From assembly GCA_022769325.1 (NCBI GenBank), contig JALEKC010000006.1:1-51069 (forward strand): a stretch of 51,069 nt of DNA, written 5' to 3'. The position numbers and the translations under genes were made by a program. Origin of the DNA: Eubacterium sp. (GTDB lineage: Bacteria; Bacillota; Clostridia; Lachnospirales; Lachnospiraceae). The notes beneath the pieces were generated by a model, which was not told the DNA's origin, did no database searches, and was given only the letters and a program-made list of their open reading frames with translations. This document shows positions 9,761 to 18,997 of this stretch, in pieces; within the stretch, counting starts at the first letter, position 1; the number at the start of each line of letters is the position of its first letter.

Positions 9761-10777
9761 ATGCAGTTATTAAATGAGCAGTTCAGTTTTTTATATGCCG
9801 ATTATGATAAAATTCAATTACAGAACAATCGCATTCACCGGATGCGGCAAAAGGAAATCCGCGAGAAGATTCCCGGCTACCAAAAATTGGAGAATTCCAT
9901 GCAGGACAAGTCTCTGGCCGCTGCCCGTGCAGCTTTGGAAGGGACTTCCGACAGCATTCAGCAGTTAAAGGAGGACACAGAGGACATTTCTCAAAAAAAG
10001 AAGGCCCTTTTGCAGCAATATGGTTATCCGGAAGATTATCTGGACCCCATTTACTCTTGCCCGGATTGCAAAGATACCGGATATATCGGAACCAAAAAAT
10101 GCCATTGTTTTCAGAAACGAATCGTGGAATATCTGTATGAGCAGTCCAATATTAAAGATATTTTGGAAGATGAAAATTTTTCTCATTTTAATATTACCTA
10201 TTATCCGGATGACTATGTAGAAGAAACCACCGGACTGACCCCTCGGGATAACATCCGCCGGATCCTTACTACCGCCCATGCTTTTTGCGATAATTTCGGG
10301 ACTTCGGAGCAAAATCTTTTGTTCTATGGAAACACAGGTGTTGGGAAAACTTTTTTGACACATTGCATTGCAAAAGAACTTTTATCCCAATCTTATACCG
10401 TTGTATACTTGACTTCTATCGGTCTTTTTGATATTTTAGAGAAGAACAAGTTTGATCGAGAGTTAAGTTCCTTGGAAAAAAGTACAACGGTTTCCTATAT
10501 TATGAACTGTGATCTTCTTATTTTAGACGACTTGGGAACAGAATTAACCAACAGCTTTACTGCTTCCCAATTATATCAGGTTATTGACAGTCGTCTGGTT
10601 CATAAAAAATCCACCATCATCTCGACGAATTTATCCTTTGATGATTTGCGGGAGCAATACAGTGAGCGCATCTTTTCCCGTCTCACAAGTGGATATACGC
10701 TTCTTAAGGTAACCGGCGAAGACATTCGTCTGAAAAAAGTTATTTCTGCCAGACAGATTTCATCTTCTGGTTTATAA
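9761..10777 (+). CDS. dnaI: Replicative helicase loader (DnaC/DnaI-type AAA+ ATPase)
   Basis: This protein loads the hexameric replicative helicase at the origin. It has 338 residues. The N-terminal domain has a coiled segment (about 15-85) and a zinc-ribbon-like pattern C100-x2-C103 and C114-x-C116, as in Bacillus DnaI. The AAA+ domain has Walker A GNTGVGKT (190-197), Walker B LLILDD (252-257), a sensor-1-like IISTN and an arginine-containing SERIFSRL. SD AAGAGGAAACC lies before the ATG. It follows the DnaD-domain gene and precedes prs by 40 bp. The gene name follows Bacillus usage; many Clostridia annotations call it DnaC. Confidence 0.9.
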   Translation: MQLLNEQFSFLYADYDKIQLQNNRIHRMRQKEIREKIPGYQKLENSMQDKSLAAARAALEGTSDSIQQLKEDTEDISQKKKALLQQYGYPEDYLDPIYSCPDCKDTGYIGTKKCHCFQKRIVEYLYEQSNIKDILEDENFSHFNITYYPDDYVEETTGLTPRDNIRRILTTAHAFCDNFGTSEQNLLFYGNTGVGKTFLTHCIAKELLSQSYTVVYLTSIGLFDILEKNKFDRELSSLEKSTTVSYIMNCDLLILDDLGTELTNSFTASQLYQVIDSRLVHKKSTIISTNLSFDDLREQYSERIFSRLTSGYTLLKVTGEDIRLKKVISARQISSSGL

Positions 10778-10817
10778 TAAAAATTAATCAATCACATTTA
10801 TTTTGGAGGAGACAGTA

Positions 10818-11984
10818 ATGAGTCAAGACAATTTTGCAGACATTATTCCTTACGGAGATCTGGGTATCATTGCCCTGGAAAGCAGTCGTTCGATTGGAGA
10901 AAAGGTAGACAATTTTATTTCATCCTGGAGAAATGAAAGCCGCAACGATGAGGAGTCCATTCATTTTACCAGTTATAAGAAAAACTCTTATCTGATTGAT
11001 GCTGTTTGCCCTCGTTTTGGTTCCGGTGAAGCCAAAGGTCTCTTGAACGAATCCGTACGTGGCAAAGATTTGTACATTTTATTGGATGTATGTAATCACA
11101 GTCTTACATATAAGGTATGTGGACAAATCAACCATATGTCGCCGGACGACCACTATCAGGATTTGAAACGTATCATCGCCGCAGTCAGTGGAAAAGCCAG
11201 ACGAATCACTGTCATTATGCCATTTTTGTACGAAGGACGCCAGCACAAACGTAGTTCCAGAGAATCTCTCGACTGTGCACTGGCTCTTCAGGAATTGACC
11301 AAAATGGGCGTGGAAAGCATTATTACCTTTGATGCCCACGATCCCCGTGTACAAAATGCCATTCCTCTTAATACATTTGAGACCATTCAGCCAACTTATC
11401 AATTCATCAAGGCAATGCTCAAAAATGTACCTGATATCCACATGGATCCAAAACACCTGATGATTATCAGCCCGGATGAGGGCGCTACCGGTCGTGCCAT
11501 TTATTTTGCCGGTGTAGCCGGTGTTGATATGGGTATGTTTTACAAGCGTCGCGACTATACAAAAATTGTAGAAGGTCGCAATCCTATTGTAGCTCATGAA
11601 TTTCTGGGTGCTGATGTAGAGGGAAAAGATGTCGTTGTCATTGATGACATGATTTCCTCGGGTGAAAGTATGATTGATGTTGCTACAGAGTTGAAGCGCA
11701 GAAAGGCTAACCGTATCTTTGTAGCTTCCACCTTCGGCCTTTTCACCAACGGACTAGAGAAGTTTGACAAAGCTTTCGAAAGCGGCCTCATTTATCGTGT
11801 CATGACCACCAACCTGGTCTATCAGCCGGAAGAACTTCTTTCAAAAGAATATTATATCAACGTTGACATGAGCAAATACATCGCTTTATTAATCAACACC
11901 TTAAATCACGATGCCTCCATCGCAAACCTGTTGGATCCATCGGAAAGAATACAGAAGATTTTGAAAAAATACGGACAACAATAA
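10818..11984 (+). CDS. prs: Ribose-phosphate pyrophosphokinase, long clostridial form
   Basis: Prs makes PRPP from ribose-5-phosphate and ATP for nucleotide, His and Trp synthesis. The 388-residue product is longer than the usual ~315. The ATP/ribose segment FDAHDPRVQNAIP (171-183) and the PRPP loop VVVIDDMISSGES (272-284) are clear. The extra length is an extended N-terminal region. An in-frame TTG 15 nt upstream is part of the SD (GGAGGAG), so ATG 10818 is the start. It is likely co-transcribed with the two replication genes, tying PRPP supply to replication initiation. Confidence 0.93.
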   Translation: MSQDNFADIIPYGDLGIIALESSRSIGEKVDNFISSWRNESRNDEESIHFTSYKKNSYLIDAVCPRFGSGEAKGLLNESVRGKDLYILLDVCNHSLTYKVCGQINHMSPDDHYQDLKRIIAAVSGKARRITVIMPFLYEGRQHKRSSRESLDCALALQELTKMGVESIITFDAHDPRVQNAIPLNTFETIQPTYQFIKAMLKNVPDIHMDPKHLMIISPDEGATGRAIYFAGVAGVDMGMFYKRRDYTKIVEGRNPIVAHEFLGADVEGKDVVVIDDMISSGESMIDVATELKRRKANRIFVASTFGLFTNGLEKFDKAFESGLIYRVMTTNLVYQPEELLSKEYYINVDMSKYIALLINTLNHDASIANLLDPSERIQKILKKYGQQ

Positions 11985-12044
11985 AAAGGAAGCTGGGGAT
12001 ATCTCCCACAGACTTCAGCAAGTTTCCCCTAGAACCCTATATTT

Positions 12045-12316
12045 TGTGGCATCCTTCTTGGCAAAACTATACCGGAGAAGCTGATAACTCTGATTTTTAT
12101 GAGAAGAATATGTCGCTGGGGCATAATTGTCTGAAGATAGTTCGATGAATGAAGAAAAAGGAAGCTGTGGCTTGACAGTTGAAAAATTGTCAAGCCACAG
12201 TCCTTTTTCCATTCTATAGAACTATCGAGTTTTATGCACCAGCGACAGGTTTATTCTTCGACAAAAATCATGAGTTATCCTTCGATGGTATCCTTTTGCC
12301 AGAGAAGGGTGCCACA
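12045..12316. repeat. ~270-bp imperfect palindrome between convergent prs and PBP genes
   Basis: The two arms, 12045-12177 and 12188-12316, are inverted copies with scattered mismatches and small indels. Matching blocks from outside in: TGTGGCA-CCTTCT-TGGCAAAA, ATACC, GATAACTC, TGATTTTT, GAAGAATA, TGTCGCTGG-GCATAA, GATAGTTC, GAATG, AAAAAGG and CTGTGGCTTGACA. The centre forms a terminator hairpin. Arms of ~130 bp far exceed a normal terminator. The outer edge stops 6 bp before the PBP stop codon. The segment 11985-12044 outside the palindrome holds only a short dyad (GGGGATATCTCCC). Confidence 0.85.
12155..12208. terminator. Bidirectional terminator hairpin at the palindrome centre
   Basis: CTGTGGCTTGACA (12165-12177) pairs with TGTCAAGCCACAG (12188-12200), extended by AAAAAGGA/TCCTTTTT flanks. 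T-runs are present on both strands, suiting the convergent prs and PBP genes. Confidence 0.8.
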
Positions 12317-12321
12317 CCCCC

Positions 12322-14682
12322 CTACTGCGGCACATTATTCTCGTCCTGGTAAGTCGTATCATCTGGTGCGTAATTGGTATCATCATTGCTTGTACTTCCA
12401 CCTTCTGAGGCATTCGCTCCACCTCCGGCATTGGCAGCCGAATCTCCAGCAGTATTGCCCCCTGTATTACCGCCAGCATTATCACCTGCACTGTCTCCTC
12501 CCTGAGAAGCATCTCCCTGGGAAGTATCCTCCTCTTCATCCGGATACAAATCATCCGGCTCTTCCACAATAGCTGGCTGAGTTGCTTTCGGCTTTTTCGT
12601 AGCCTTAGCATCTGAATTATTCTTATTGGAAGACGAACTATAATTGCCACTATAAGAATAACTTTTCTTCGAAGAAGTTCCCTCCTCTTCCGCTTTTTCC
12701 TCAAATGGGAAAACCTTATTTTCCAAATCCTTGTGAATCTCATCCATAAAAGTTTTCCAAGTGCGTCCCGGATAGGTGGAACCAGACAAATCACTAATAA
12801 CCGTCGGTGTATCACAACCAATCCAAACCGCTGTGGTATAATAAGGTGTGAATCCACAGAACCAGCCATCTTTATGATCGTTGGTAGTTCCGGTCTTTCC
12901 GGCACAGACGATGCCAGTGTCAACACCTAGACCGCGGGCAGTTCCACGGGTAAAGACGCCCTCCATCATATCCACCATGGTATTGGCTGCCTTTGAATCA
13001 TAAATATACGTTTCGTCCACATGATCATCACATATGGAATTTCCTTCCGAATCCAAGATCTTCACAATACAAGTCGGCTCTCGGAATTTTCCATCATTTT
13101 GAAGAGTCGCATAACCAGAAGCCATCTCCAGCGCACTACATCCGTAGGTCATACCTCCGATAGAAGCCGCATTGATATAATCCTTACTTACAATCTTGCT
13201 AAAATGCATATCCAAAAGATATTGAAGACCAACCTTCGGGGTCAATTCCTCAAAAAGCTGCCACGCCACGGTATTGAGGGATTGCTCCAGGGCAAAGCGC
13301 AAAGACACATAGCCATAATAACGACCATTGGCATTGGAGGGACCTCCCGTGAAACGATGGTCATTCACCGTGGAATCCGGGGTATAGTTGCGTTCCAAAG
13401 ATGGAGTATAATCAATCAATGGTTTGATACTACTACCCGGCTGGCGGAAGGATTGATATGCTCGGTTCAACGTATATCCGCTTGTCTTCTGGCTCCGCCC
13501 TCCGACGATAGCCACCACACGACCGGTGGAGTTGTCAATACAAACCGCTGCCCCCTGCATCTTATATATACCATTGGTTCCTTTCTCCTTGAAACTCTCC
13601 AGATTGGTATTGATAGCTTGTTGCAAAGCCTTTTGCTTTTTCAAATCAATGGAGGTATAAATACGATATCCTTTATTGAGCAGCTGCTTCTGTGCGGCTG
13701 CATAAGCCTCATCATAATCCTCCTGATATGCCTCTTCTTCTTTGGAAGAATCAAAAGAATACTGAAATTCAAAGCCATTTAACTCCATGATTTTCTTGGT
13801 GGCACAATACATCACAAAAGTCTGAATATAATTTCGTTTTACCGGCTCAGTAATGTTCAATTCAATTTCTTCTGTTGTAGCCACATTATACTCTTCCTGA
13901 GTAATGACCTTATCCTCCAGCATCTGTTTCAAAATACGGTCACGACGTTTCAACGTATTGTCCTTATGCTTCAACGGGTCATAAAGAGTCGGGTTGTTTG
14001 GAATCGCACTCAGGAAACAAAGTTGCGACAGACTTAAATCCTTACAACTTGCACTAAAATATCCTTTTGCCGCCGCCTCGATGCCATAATATCCATTGGA
14101 AAAATATATGCTGTTGAGATAAAATTCCAAAATCTGGTCTTTGGTATACTTTTTCTCAATTTCCATCGCCACAAATATCTCTTTAATCTTGCGCTCATAG
14201 GTTACTTCCTGGGTTAAAAAAACACCTCTGGCAAGCTGCTGCGTAATGGTACTGGCTCCCTGGGTAATCTCACCATTGTGCTGAACCAAAGCCAGAAACG
14301 CACGAACATTTGCCTCTGCATCAATTCCATTATGCTGATAAAATTTCTTGTCCTCGGTAACGATAAAAGCGTCCTTGACATACTGCGGAATTTCCTCCAC
14401 CGGCAGATAATAAGAATCTTTCTCTCCCTTCAACACCGCAATCTGTTTGCCATTTGCATTGTAAGCAATAGTAGTTTCCGAATCCCGGAAAGTATCTTCC
14501 GTAGAGCCACTTACCATCTGAACCGCCTCGTCCTGCATCTGGAAAATATCGCGTCCGTATTTTACATAAAATACGATACCGCCAACCAAAATGGTTACAA
14601 GAATCAATAATATAAAAATTTTAAAGCCTAGCCAGAACTTAGGATGTTTCCTTTGTCTTTTCTGCTTTTTGTTTTTTGCCAT
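12322..14682 (-). CDS. Class A penicillin-binding protein (transglycosylase/transpeptidase)
   Basis: A bifunctional peptidoglycan polymerase and cross-linker anchored in the membrane. It has 786 residues: a Lys/Arg-rich N-terminus, one TM helix (about 20-41), a GT51 domain with catalytic-Glu motif TEDKKFYQHNGID (109-121), GASTITQQLARG (142-153) and RKIKE (164-168). The transpeptidase has SSIK (417-420), SLN (468-470) and KTG (596-598). The last ~130 residues are low complexity: a Lys/Ser stretch, then an acidic segment and a Gly/Asn/Ala-rich tail typical of clostridial PBP1a proteins. SD GGAGATATCAT. It is downstream of the CgeB-like glycosyltransferase by 54 bp. Confidence 0.96.
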   Translation of the reverse strand: MAKNKKQKRQRKHPKFWLGFKIFILLILVTILVGGIVFYVKYGRDIFQMQDEAVQMVSGSTEDTFRDSETTIAYNANGKQIAVLKGEKDSYYLPVEEIPQYVKDAFIVTEDKKFYQHNGIDAEANVRAFLALVQHNGEITQGASTITQQLARGVFLTQEVTYERKIKEIFVAMEIEKKYTKDQILEFYLNSIYFSNGYYGIEAAAKGYFSASCKDLSLSQLCFLSAIPNNPTLYDPLKHKDNTLKRRDRILKQMLEDKVITQEEYNVATTEEIELNITEPVKRNYIQTFVMYCATKKIMELNGFEFQYSFDSSKEEEAYQEDYDEAYAAAQKQLLNKGYRIYTSIDLKKQKALQQAINTNLESFKEKGTNGIYKMQGAAVCIDNSTGRVVAIVGGRSQKTSGYTLNRAYQSFRQPGSSIKPLIDYTPSLERNYTPDSTVNDHRFTGGPSNANGRYYGYVSLRFALEQSLNTVAWQLFEELTPKVGLQYLLDMHFSKIVSKDYINAASIGGMTYGCSALEMASGYATLQNDGKFREPTCIVKILDSEGNSICDDHVDETYIYDSKAANTMVDMMEGVFTRGTARGLGVDTGIVCAGKTGTTNDHKDGWFCGFTPYYTTAVWIGCDTPTVISDLSGSTYPGRTWKTFMDEIHKDLENKVFPFEEKAEEEGTSSKKSYSYSGNYSSSSNKNNSDAKATKKPKATQPAIVEEPDDLYPDEEEDTSQGDASQGGDSAGDNAGGNTGGNTAGDSAANAGGGANASEGGSTSNDDTNYAPDDTTYQDENNVPQ

Positions 14683-14736
14683 ATGATATCTCCATTCTTA
14701 AAATGTCAGATTATATAGAATATATTGTACCACAAA

Positions 14737-15924
14737 TCATGGCATCTTGCAAAGAATTTCTTCATGAATCCTGCGGGCACGGTTCGCCCATGTATGCTTT
14801 TTCTCTGCAAGAGCATAGGCCTTTTTCTGCATCTTCTTCCATTCCTCAGGATGAGACAAAATCCGACGAATTTTTCCCGGCAATTCAGCCAAATCTGCCA
14901 AGTCGTATTTAACATAATCTTCCCCATCTTTCAAACATTCGTCTAAATATCGGGAGCCATCGCTTAGGCAGACCGCTCCATTGAGCATGGAATTAAACAC
15001 GCGGTCATGTGCCCCGTCCTTAAACCATGGCATAACATTAAGAGAAATTTTAGCTCGGCTAATCTGCTGCAGGCATCCCAGAGAATCCAACAAATCCCCT
15101 TTTTGAATATTTTCCGGATGCTTACATTCCAATTTATCCCAGCCTTTGCCAAAGCAATAAATCTTAAATCCTGCATCTGCAATTGTTTTTACCACTTCTC
15201 CCCGCATAAAATGACGCACATACAAATCGATAAAAATCATATTGGGAAGAGCTTCTTTCATTCCCTCTTCCGACACATCTTCCACATCCCGGAGCATATG
15301 CTCCATCATTGTGGCATCCATAGATTTCCAGGGATGGGATATCAAATCCTCGATGATATCCATGTAAAAAGCAGCATATTCCTCTCCATGACGTTGAATG
15401 GCTTCCTCAAAAATGGAGGGCGGGTTATAGTTTCCGGTAAATACGATGTCCATAGGACGCTCCTCCCAGCCGGGCAACGTGGATGCCTGCCACAAGCTTG
15501 TACCTCCCAGCGGCAAAAAAGGGCCCCTTCGAATCTCCGGAAAGAACCGTTTCAAATAAGCCTCATGCTCTCTGTCAATGGAAATCTGAATATAATTTTT
15601 CGGAAGATAGGGTTGAAATTTATGATAATAAAAGGGATGGTCCACAACAATATTGATAAATGGAACCTCTCTGGCATCAAAAAAAGAAACCCCTTCCGAA
15701 TCGATAAAATAATCCTCCCCGGAACAGCCGTCAAAATTGAAACTGACTGCCGCCGTAACTTTTGGCTCGCAAAACCAAATCAGGTCACTAAGACTTCGAT
15801 ATTCTTTGCACTGATCAAAATAAAAGACCTCATAGCCCAGCAATTCAAAGGTTTTTCCCAGTTGCTCCGAAAAAAACCACAAGGTTTCAATCCCCTTTGT
15901 AAATAAAATAATCTTTCTAATCAT
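14737..15924 (-). CDS. CgeB-like glycosyltransferase family protein
   Basis: A 395-residue cytoplasmic protein resembling the CgeB/DUF3880 glycosyltransferase group. It has an N-terminal Rossmann-like half (KIILFTKGIETLWFF, NFDGCSGEDY, FINIVVDHPFYYH). The C-terminal GT-B half has YCFGKGWDKLECKHPENI, ISLNVMPWFKDGAHDRVFNSML and CLSDGSRYL, where the last two form the typical nucleotide-sugar-binding region. Substrate and acceptor are unknown. In Bacillus, CgeB glycosylates the spore surface; other relatives modify flagellin or surface layers. SD AAGGAGAAGG. Divergent from the unknown gene at 16044. Confidence 0.75.
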   Translation of the reverse strand: MIRKIILFTKGIETLWFFSEQLGKTFELLGYEVFYFDQCKEYRSLSDLIWFCEPKVTAAVSFNFDGCSGEDYFIDSEGVSFFDAREVPFINIVVDHPFYYHKFQPYLPKNYIQISIDREHEAYLKRFFPEIRRGPFLPLGGTSLWQASTLPGWEERPMDIVFTGNYNPPSIFEEAIQRHGEEYAAFYMDIIEDLISHPWKSMDATMMEHMLRDVEDVSEEGMKEALPNMIFIDLYVRHFMRGEVVKTIADAGFKIYCFGKGWDKLECKHPENIQKGDLLDSLGCLQQISRAKISLNVMPWFKDGAHDRVFNSMLNGAVCLSDGSRYLDECLKDGEDYVKYDLADLAELPGKIRRILSHPEEWKKMQKKAYALAEKKHTWANRARRIHEEILCKMP

Positions 15925-16043
15925 TGTCCTTCTCCTTTACATCTCTATCTTACAATTATCTTTTGTGAATATCAACCTTAACTTTTACTATTTCCTGTCG
16001 ATATAAAACATAAGAGAACAACATGACCAAGGAGGGAAAAATC

Positions 16044-16640
16044 ATGAGTGTAAATGGAATTCAGTCTTCTCCGTCAACGGCTTATCCGGCTACCACAAAA
16101 AAACCCGCCGAAAAGCCAAGTAAAGAGAATACAAAAACAGAAGCTACCGGAGTTGTATATGAACCTTCCCAACCAAAGGAAGGTAAGACAGACAATTCTT
16201 CCAAAGTTACGGATTATCAAAACGTAATCAAACAAATGAAGGGAGAATTGAGCAGCAAAAATCAGCAATTACAAAATCTGGTGGACCAGCTTCTTACCAA
16301 ACAGGCAAAAAAATATACTACATTAAAAGATCTTTTCACAGACATCAAAGAGGGTAAAATTGAAGTGGACCCGAAAACCGTTGAGCAGGCACAAAAAGAT
16401 GTAGCTGAAGATGGTTATTGGGGAATCGAAAAAACCAGTGACCGTCTGGTAGAAATGGCGAAAGCACTTAGTGGTGGAGATGTTTCCAAAGCAGATTCTT
16501 TGATTTCTGCCATCAAAAAGGGGTTCGACCAGGCTGCCGATGCCTGGGGTGGTGAACTTCCTGAAATTTGTCAAAAGACAATTGATGCCGCTGTTCAAAA
16601 ATTAAACGACTGGAAAAATGCAACTGAAGTCGAAGCATAA
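16044..16640 (+). CDS. Uncharacterised protein with conserved 'WGGELP' C-terminal motif
   Basis: 198 residues from the ATG at 16044, chosen over 16023 because AAGGAGGGAAAAATC directly precedes it. No signal peptide or TM. The first ~60 residues are Lys/Thr/Ser/Pro-rich and probably disordered. Residues ~60-90 could form a short coiled coil. The C-terminus has SAIKKGFDQAADAWGGELPE followed by a helix with two spaced Trp/Leu positions. A similar 'GF.QA...WGG.LP' ending occurs in small proteins sometimes labelled DUF5610 or, misleadingly, 'hydrogenase-4 component G'. That link is from memory and tentative. Function unknown. Terminator follows immediately. Confidence 0.7.
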   Translation: MSVNGIQSSPSTAYPATTKKPAEKPSKENTKTEATGVVYEPSQPKEGKTDNSSKVTDYQNVIKQMKGELSSKNQQLQNLVDQLLTKQAKKYTTLKDLFTDIKEGKIEVDPKTVEQAQKDVAEDGYWGIEKTSDRLVEMAKALSGGDVSKADSLISAIKKGFDQAADAWGGELPEICQKTIDAAVQKLNDWKNATEVEA

Positions 16641-16641
16641 T

Positions 16642-16690
16642 AAAAAGCAGCCACGCTGGCGCGTAATTCCGGCGTGGCTGTTTTTATTTT
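16642..16690. terminator. Bidirectional intrinsic terminator
   Basis: CAGCCACGC (16648-16656) pairs with GCGTGGCTG (16672-16680). The hairpin is followed by TTTTTATTTT on plus and CTTTTTATT on minus. It serves the convergent unknown gene and the GH13 gene. Confidence 0.85.
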
Positions 16691-16709
16691 ATACTCTAGC
16701 ATTTTTCCA

Positions 16710-18767
16710 TTAATAAGATCTTTTCACGGATTTAAGCACCACTCCGCCCTCCGGCATAACTTCCACTGTGATACATCCATCTTGCACTTCATACCGCTTG
16801 GCTTCCAGAGAAAATCCCTGGGTTCCACAGGCAATCATAGATGCCATACAGCTTCCATCAAAAGCTCCCAGACGCCAAACCGGCACTTTAACTACCTTGG
16901 GAGACGTGGTGGTCTGAATCAGTACGCAGACACATTCATCCATGGAAAAACGTCCATATCCGATGATTCCTTCCTCACAAATCAAATAAATCAAGGCACC
17001 GGTTTTAAGCACGTCATAATCCCGGTGAATTCGTATCATCTCCTTGTGAAATTCCCACAATTCTTTATCTTCCTTTCCCCAAGGAAAGGTACGACGGTTA
17101 TCCGGATCCGTCCATCCACAAACACCCACTTCATCACCATAGTACACGGTAGGTGCTCCCGGCCAGGTCATTTGTATCATAACCCCTGCCATCATGAGGG
17201 ACGTCTTAACGCCAAAGGAAGCTGCCTCCGAGCCGGCAGAAGCCACCCGGCCCACTTGCCCATTGGTTCGTGTCAAAAAACGACTGTGGTCATGATTCGA
17301 TAATTCATTCATGGCAACCATATAAGATTGCATGCCAAATTTGGCACCATATTCTGTCATACGGGCAAAAAACAGACCACTGTCTCCCTTGCATTCCGGT
17401 TTGCTCACATCACTATGCTTATCCACTCCTGTCAAAAACCAGGTCACAGGCTCCATAAAAGCATCGTAATTCATCACCGTATCCCATTGGTCGCCTCCAA
17501 GCCAAGAAGAAGGGTCACCATAATGTTCTGCCAAAATAATCGCATCGGGATTTGCCTCCTTGACAGCTTTGCGAAATGCCTTCCAAAAGGTATGATTGTA
17601 TTCTCCGGAATGTCCTAAATCCGCTGCAACATCCAGACGCCACCCATCTACATTGTAAGGTGGCGAAACCCATTTTTTAGCAATCCCTATAATGTATTCA
17701 AACAACTCTTTCGAATCTTCATAATTGAGTTTGGGCAATGTATCATGTCCCCACCATCCATCATAGTGGGTATTATACGGCCAGTTTCCATCGGGATAGA
17801 ATCGGAAAAAATCATGATAGGGACTGTCTTCACTGACATATGCACCCTTTTCATAAGAGCTGTCTCCTTCATAAATCCGCTCCCGGTCCAGCCATTTATT
17901 GAAAGAACCACAATGGTTAAAAACGCCATCCATGATAACACGCATTCCCCGTCTATGTACCTCTTCCATAAACTTGGCAAAAAACTCGTTGGACGCTTCC
18001 AGATTCTTTTTGTCCACCACCCGTTTACGATATTTGGTGGCATGGCTGTTATCCGTATCATTTTCCGCCAGAACTTCTCCCCCATCTTCCAAAACAACCG
18101 TAAAATGGGGATCGATATAATCATAATCCTGAGTATCATACTTGTGATTGGAGGGGGAAACAAAAATAGGATTCAAATAAATCACTTCCACCCCAAGATC
18201 CTGAAGGTAATCCAATTTATCCAAAATCCCCTGCAAATCACCACCATAAAATTGGCCCACATCCATACTGGCAGGATATCTGTTCCATTCATGTACCTGA
18301 TGGACATGATCCCCGATGTAAAAATACTCCCGTTCCACCACATCATTGCTTTTATCTCCATTGCAAAATCGGTCGGTATATATCTGATATATCACTGCAC
18401 CCTTTGCCCAATCCGGCGTATGAAAACCCGGTAAAAGGCAATAGGAAAATTGGGGATTCGGCACCTCTACATCCCCCTGTTTATTAAAATATATGGTGAT
18501 GTCCTCTTTTTTTATCTGAAAATAGTAAGAAAAAGGTTCTTCTGAAAGTCTTATCCTTACCCCGTAATAATCAAATAATTCATCGGAGAAATCTATTTGC
18601 ATCTCCACTGACGTTTCCTCATGAATGAGAAAAACCGCATCCACATCGTCTTTTGCCACGCGGCATCGAAGGGTAACTTCTTCTCCCGCATCCGGTTCCA
18701 AAGGTGACACAAAAGGTTCCGTTCCCGAACTAAAAATAGCATCTCGTCGTAATTTTCCCATTTTCAT
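16710..18767 (-). CDS. GH13 alpha-amylase family enzyme (neopullulanase/cyclomaltodextrinase-like)
   Basis: Hydrolyses alpha-1,4 (and possibly alpha-1,6) glucans. The start at 18767 (SD AAAGGAATGGT) gives 685 residues. No signal peptide, so it acts in the cytoplasm on imported maltodextrins or glycogen. An N-terminal beta domain (about 1-115) resembles CBM34. The (beta/alpha)8 barrel has VIYQIYTDRFCNGD, VIMDGVFNHCG (277-287), GWRLDV with nucleophile D379, ILAEH with acid/base E414, and NHD with D493. FHTPDWAKGAVIYQI is typical of neopullulanase and maltogenic amylase. The glgCD operon nearby supports a glycogen/maltodextrin role. A strong hairpin sits just upstream of its SD. Confidence 0.9.
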   Translation of the reverse strand: MKMGKLRRDAIFSSGTEPFVSPLEPDAGEEVTLRCRVAKDDVDAVFLIHEETSVEMQIDFSDELFDYYGVRIRLSEEPFSYYFQIKKEDITIYFNKQGDVEVPNPQFSYCLLPGFHTPDWAKGAVIYQIYTDRFCNGDKSNDVVEREYFYIGDHVHQVHEWNRYPASMDVGQFYGGDLQGILDKLDYLQDLGVEVIYLNPIFVSPSNHKYDTQDYDYIDPHFTVVLEDGGEVLAENDTDNSHATKYRKRVVDKKNLEASNEFFAKFMEEVHRRGMRVIMDGVFNHCGSFNKWLDRERIYEGDSSYEKGAYVSEDSPYHDFFRFYPDGNWPYNTHYDGWWGHDTLPKLNYEDSKELFEYIIGIAKKWVSPPYNVDGWRLDVAADLGHSGEYNHTFWKAFRKAVKEANPDAIILAEHYGDPSSWLGGDQWDTVMNYDAFMEPVTWFLTGVDKHSDVSKPECKGDSGLFFARMTEYGAKFGMQSYMVAMNELSNHDHSRFLTRTNGQVGRVASAGSEAASFGVKTSLMMAGVMIQMTWPGAPTVYYGDEVGVCGWTDPDNRRTFPWGKEDKELWEFHKEMIRIHRDYDVLKTGALIYLICEEGIIGYGRFSMDECVCVLIQTTTSPKVVKVPVWRLGAFDGSCMASMIACGTQGFSLEAKRYEVQDGCITVEVMPEGGVVLKSVKRSY

Positions 18768-18789
18768 ACCATTCCTTTCTTTAAAAGTC

Positions 18790-18819
18790 AAAAGGACAGC
18801 TTCACGTCGCTGTCCTTTT
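18790..18819 (-). terminator. Hairpin between ftsH and the amylase gene (terminator or attenuator)
   Basis: On minus, AAAAGGACAGC (18819-18809... read as 3'-5' partner) pairs with GCTGTCCTTTT over 11 bp with an 8-nt loop, followed by GACTTTTAAAG. It lies about 178 bp after ftsH and only about 22 nt before the amylase ATG. It may end ftsH transcripts, or act in the amylase leader if that promoter is upstream. The 18820-18997 gap is AT-rich with a TATAAT (minus, 18930 region) but no good -35. Confidence 0.65.
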
Positions 18820-18997
18820 GGGAGAAGGTATTTTTGTTACTTATGGGGTGTAGCAAAAACTATATAATGTATTGGGGTTTACGATTAGAAGTATAGCATG
18901 TTCTTTCAAAACAGTGTGCACAAACATTATATTTTTTTAAAGTTCTTTTTGTTACTTTTGCCCAAACACCTTCCCGCCATTCTACAAAATCAACAAT

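Noticed and set aside
12015-12212. Minus-strand ORF of 65 codons
   Set aside because: It lies within the palindrome, has no recognisable protein features and no SD.
12222-12926. Minus-strand ORF of 234 codons overlapping the PBP gene
   Set aside because: Frame shadow of the PBP C-terminus, with Arg/Ile-rich composition and no family features.
13021-13782. Plus-strand ORF of 253 codons
   Set aside because: Antisense to the transpeptidase domain of the PBP, which has complete catalytic motifs on the other strand.
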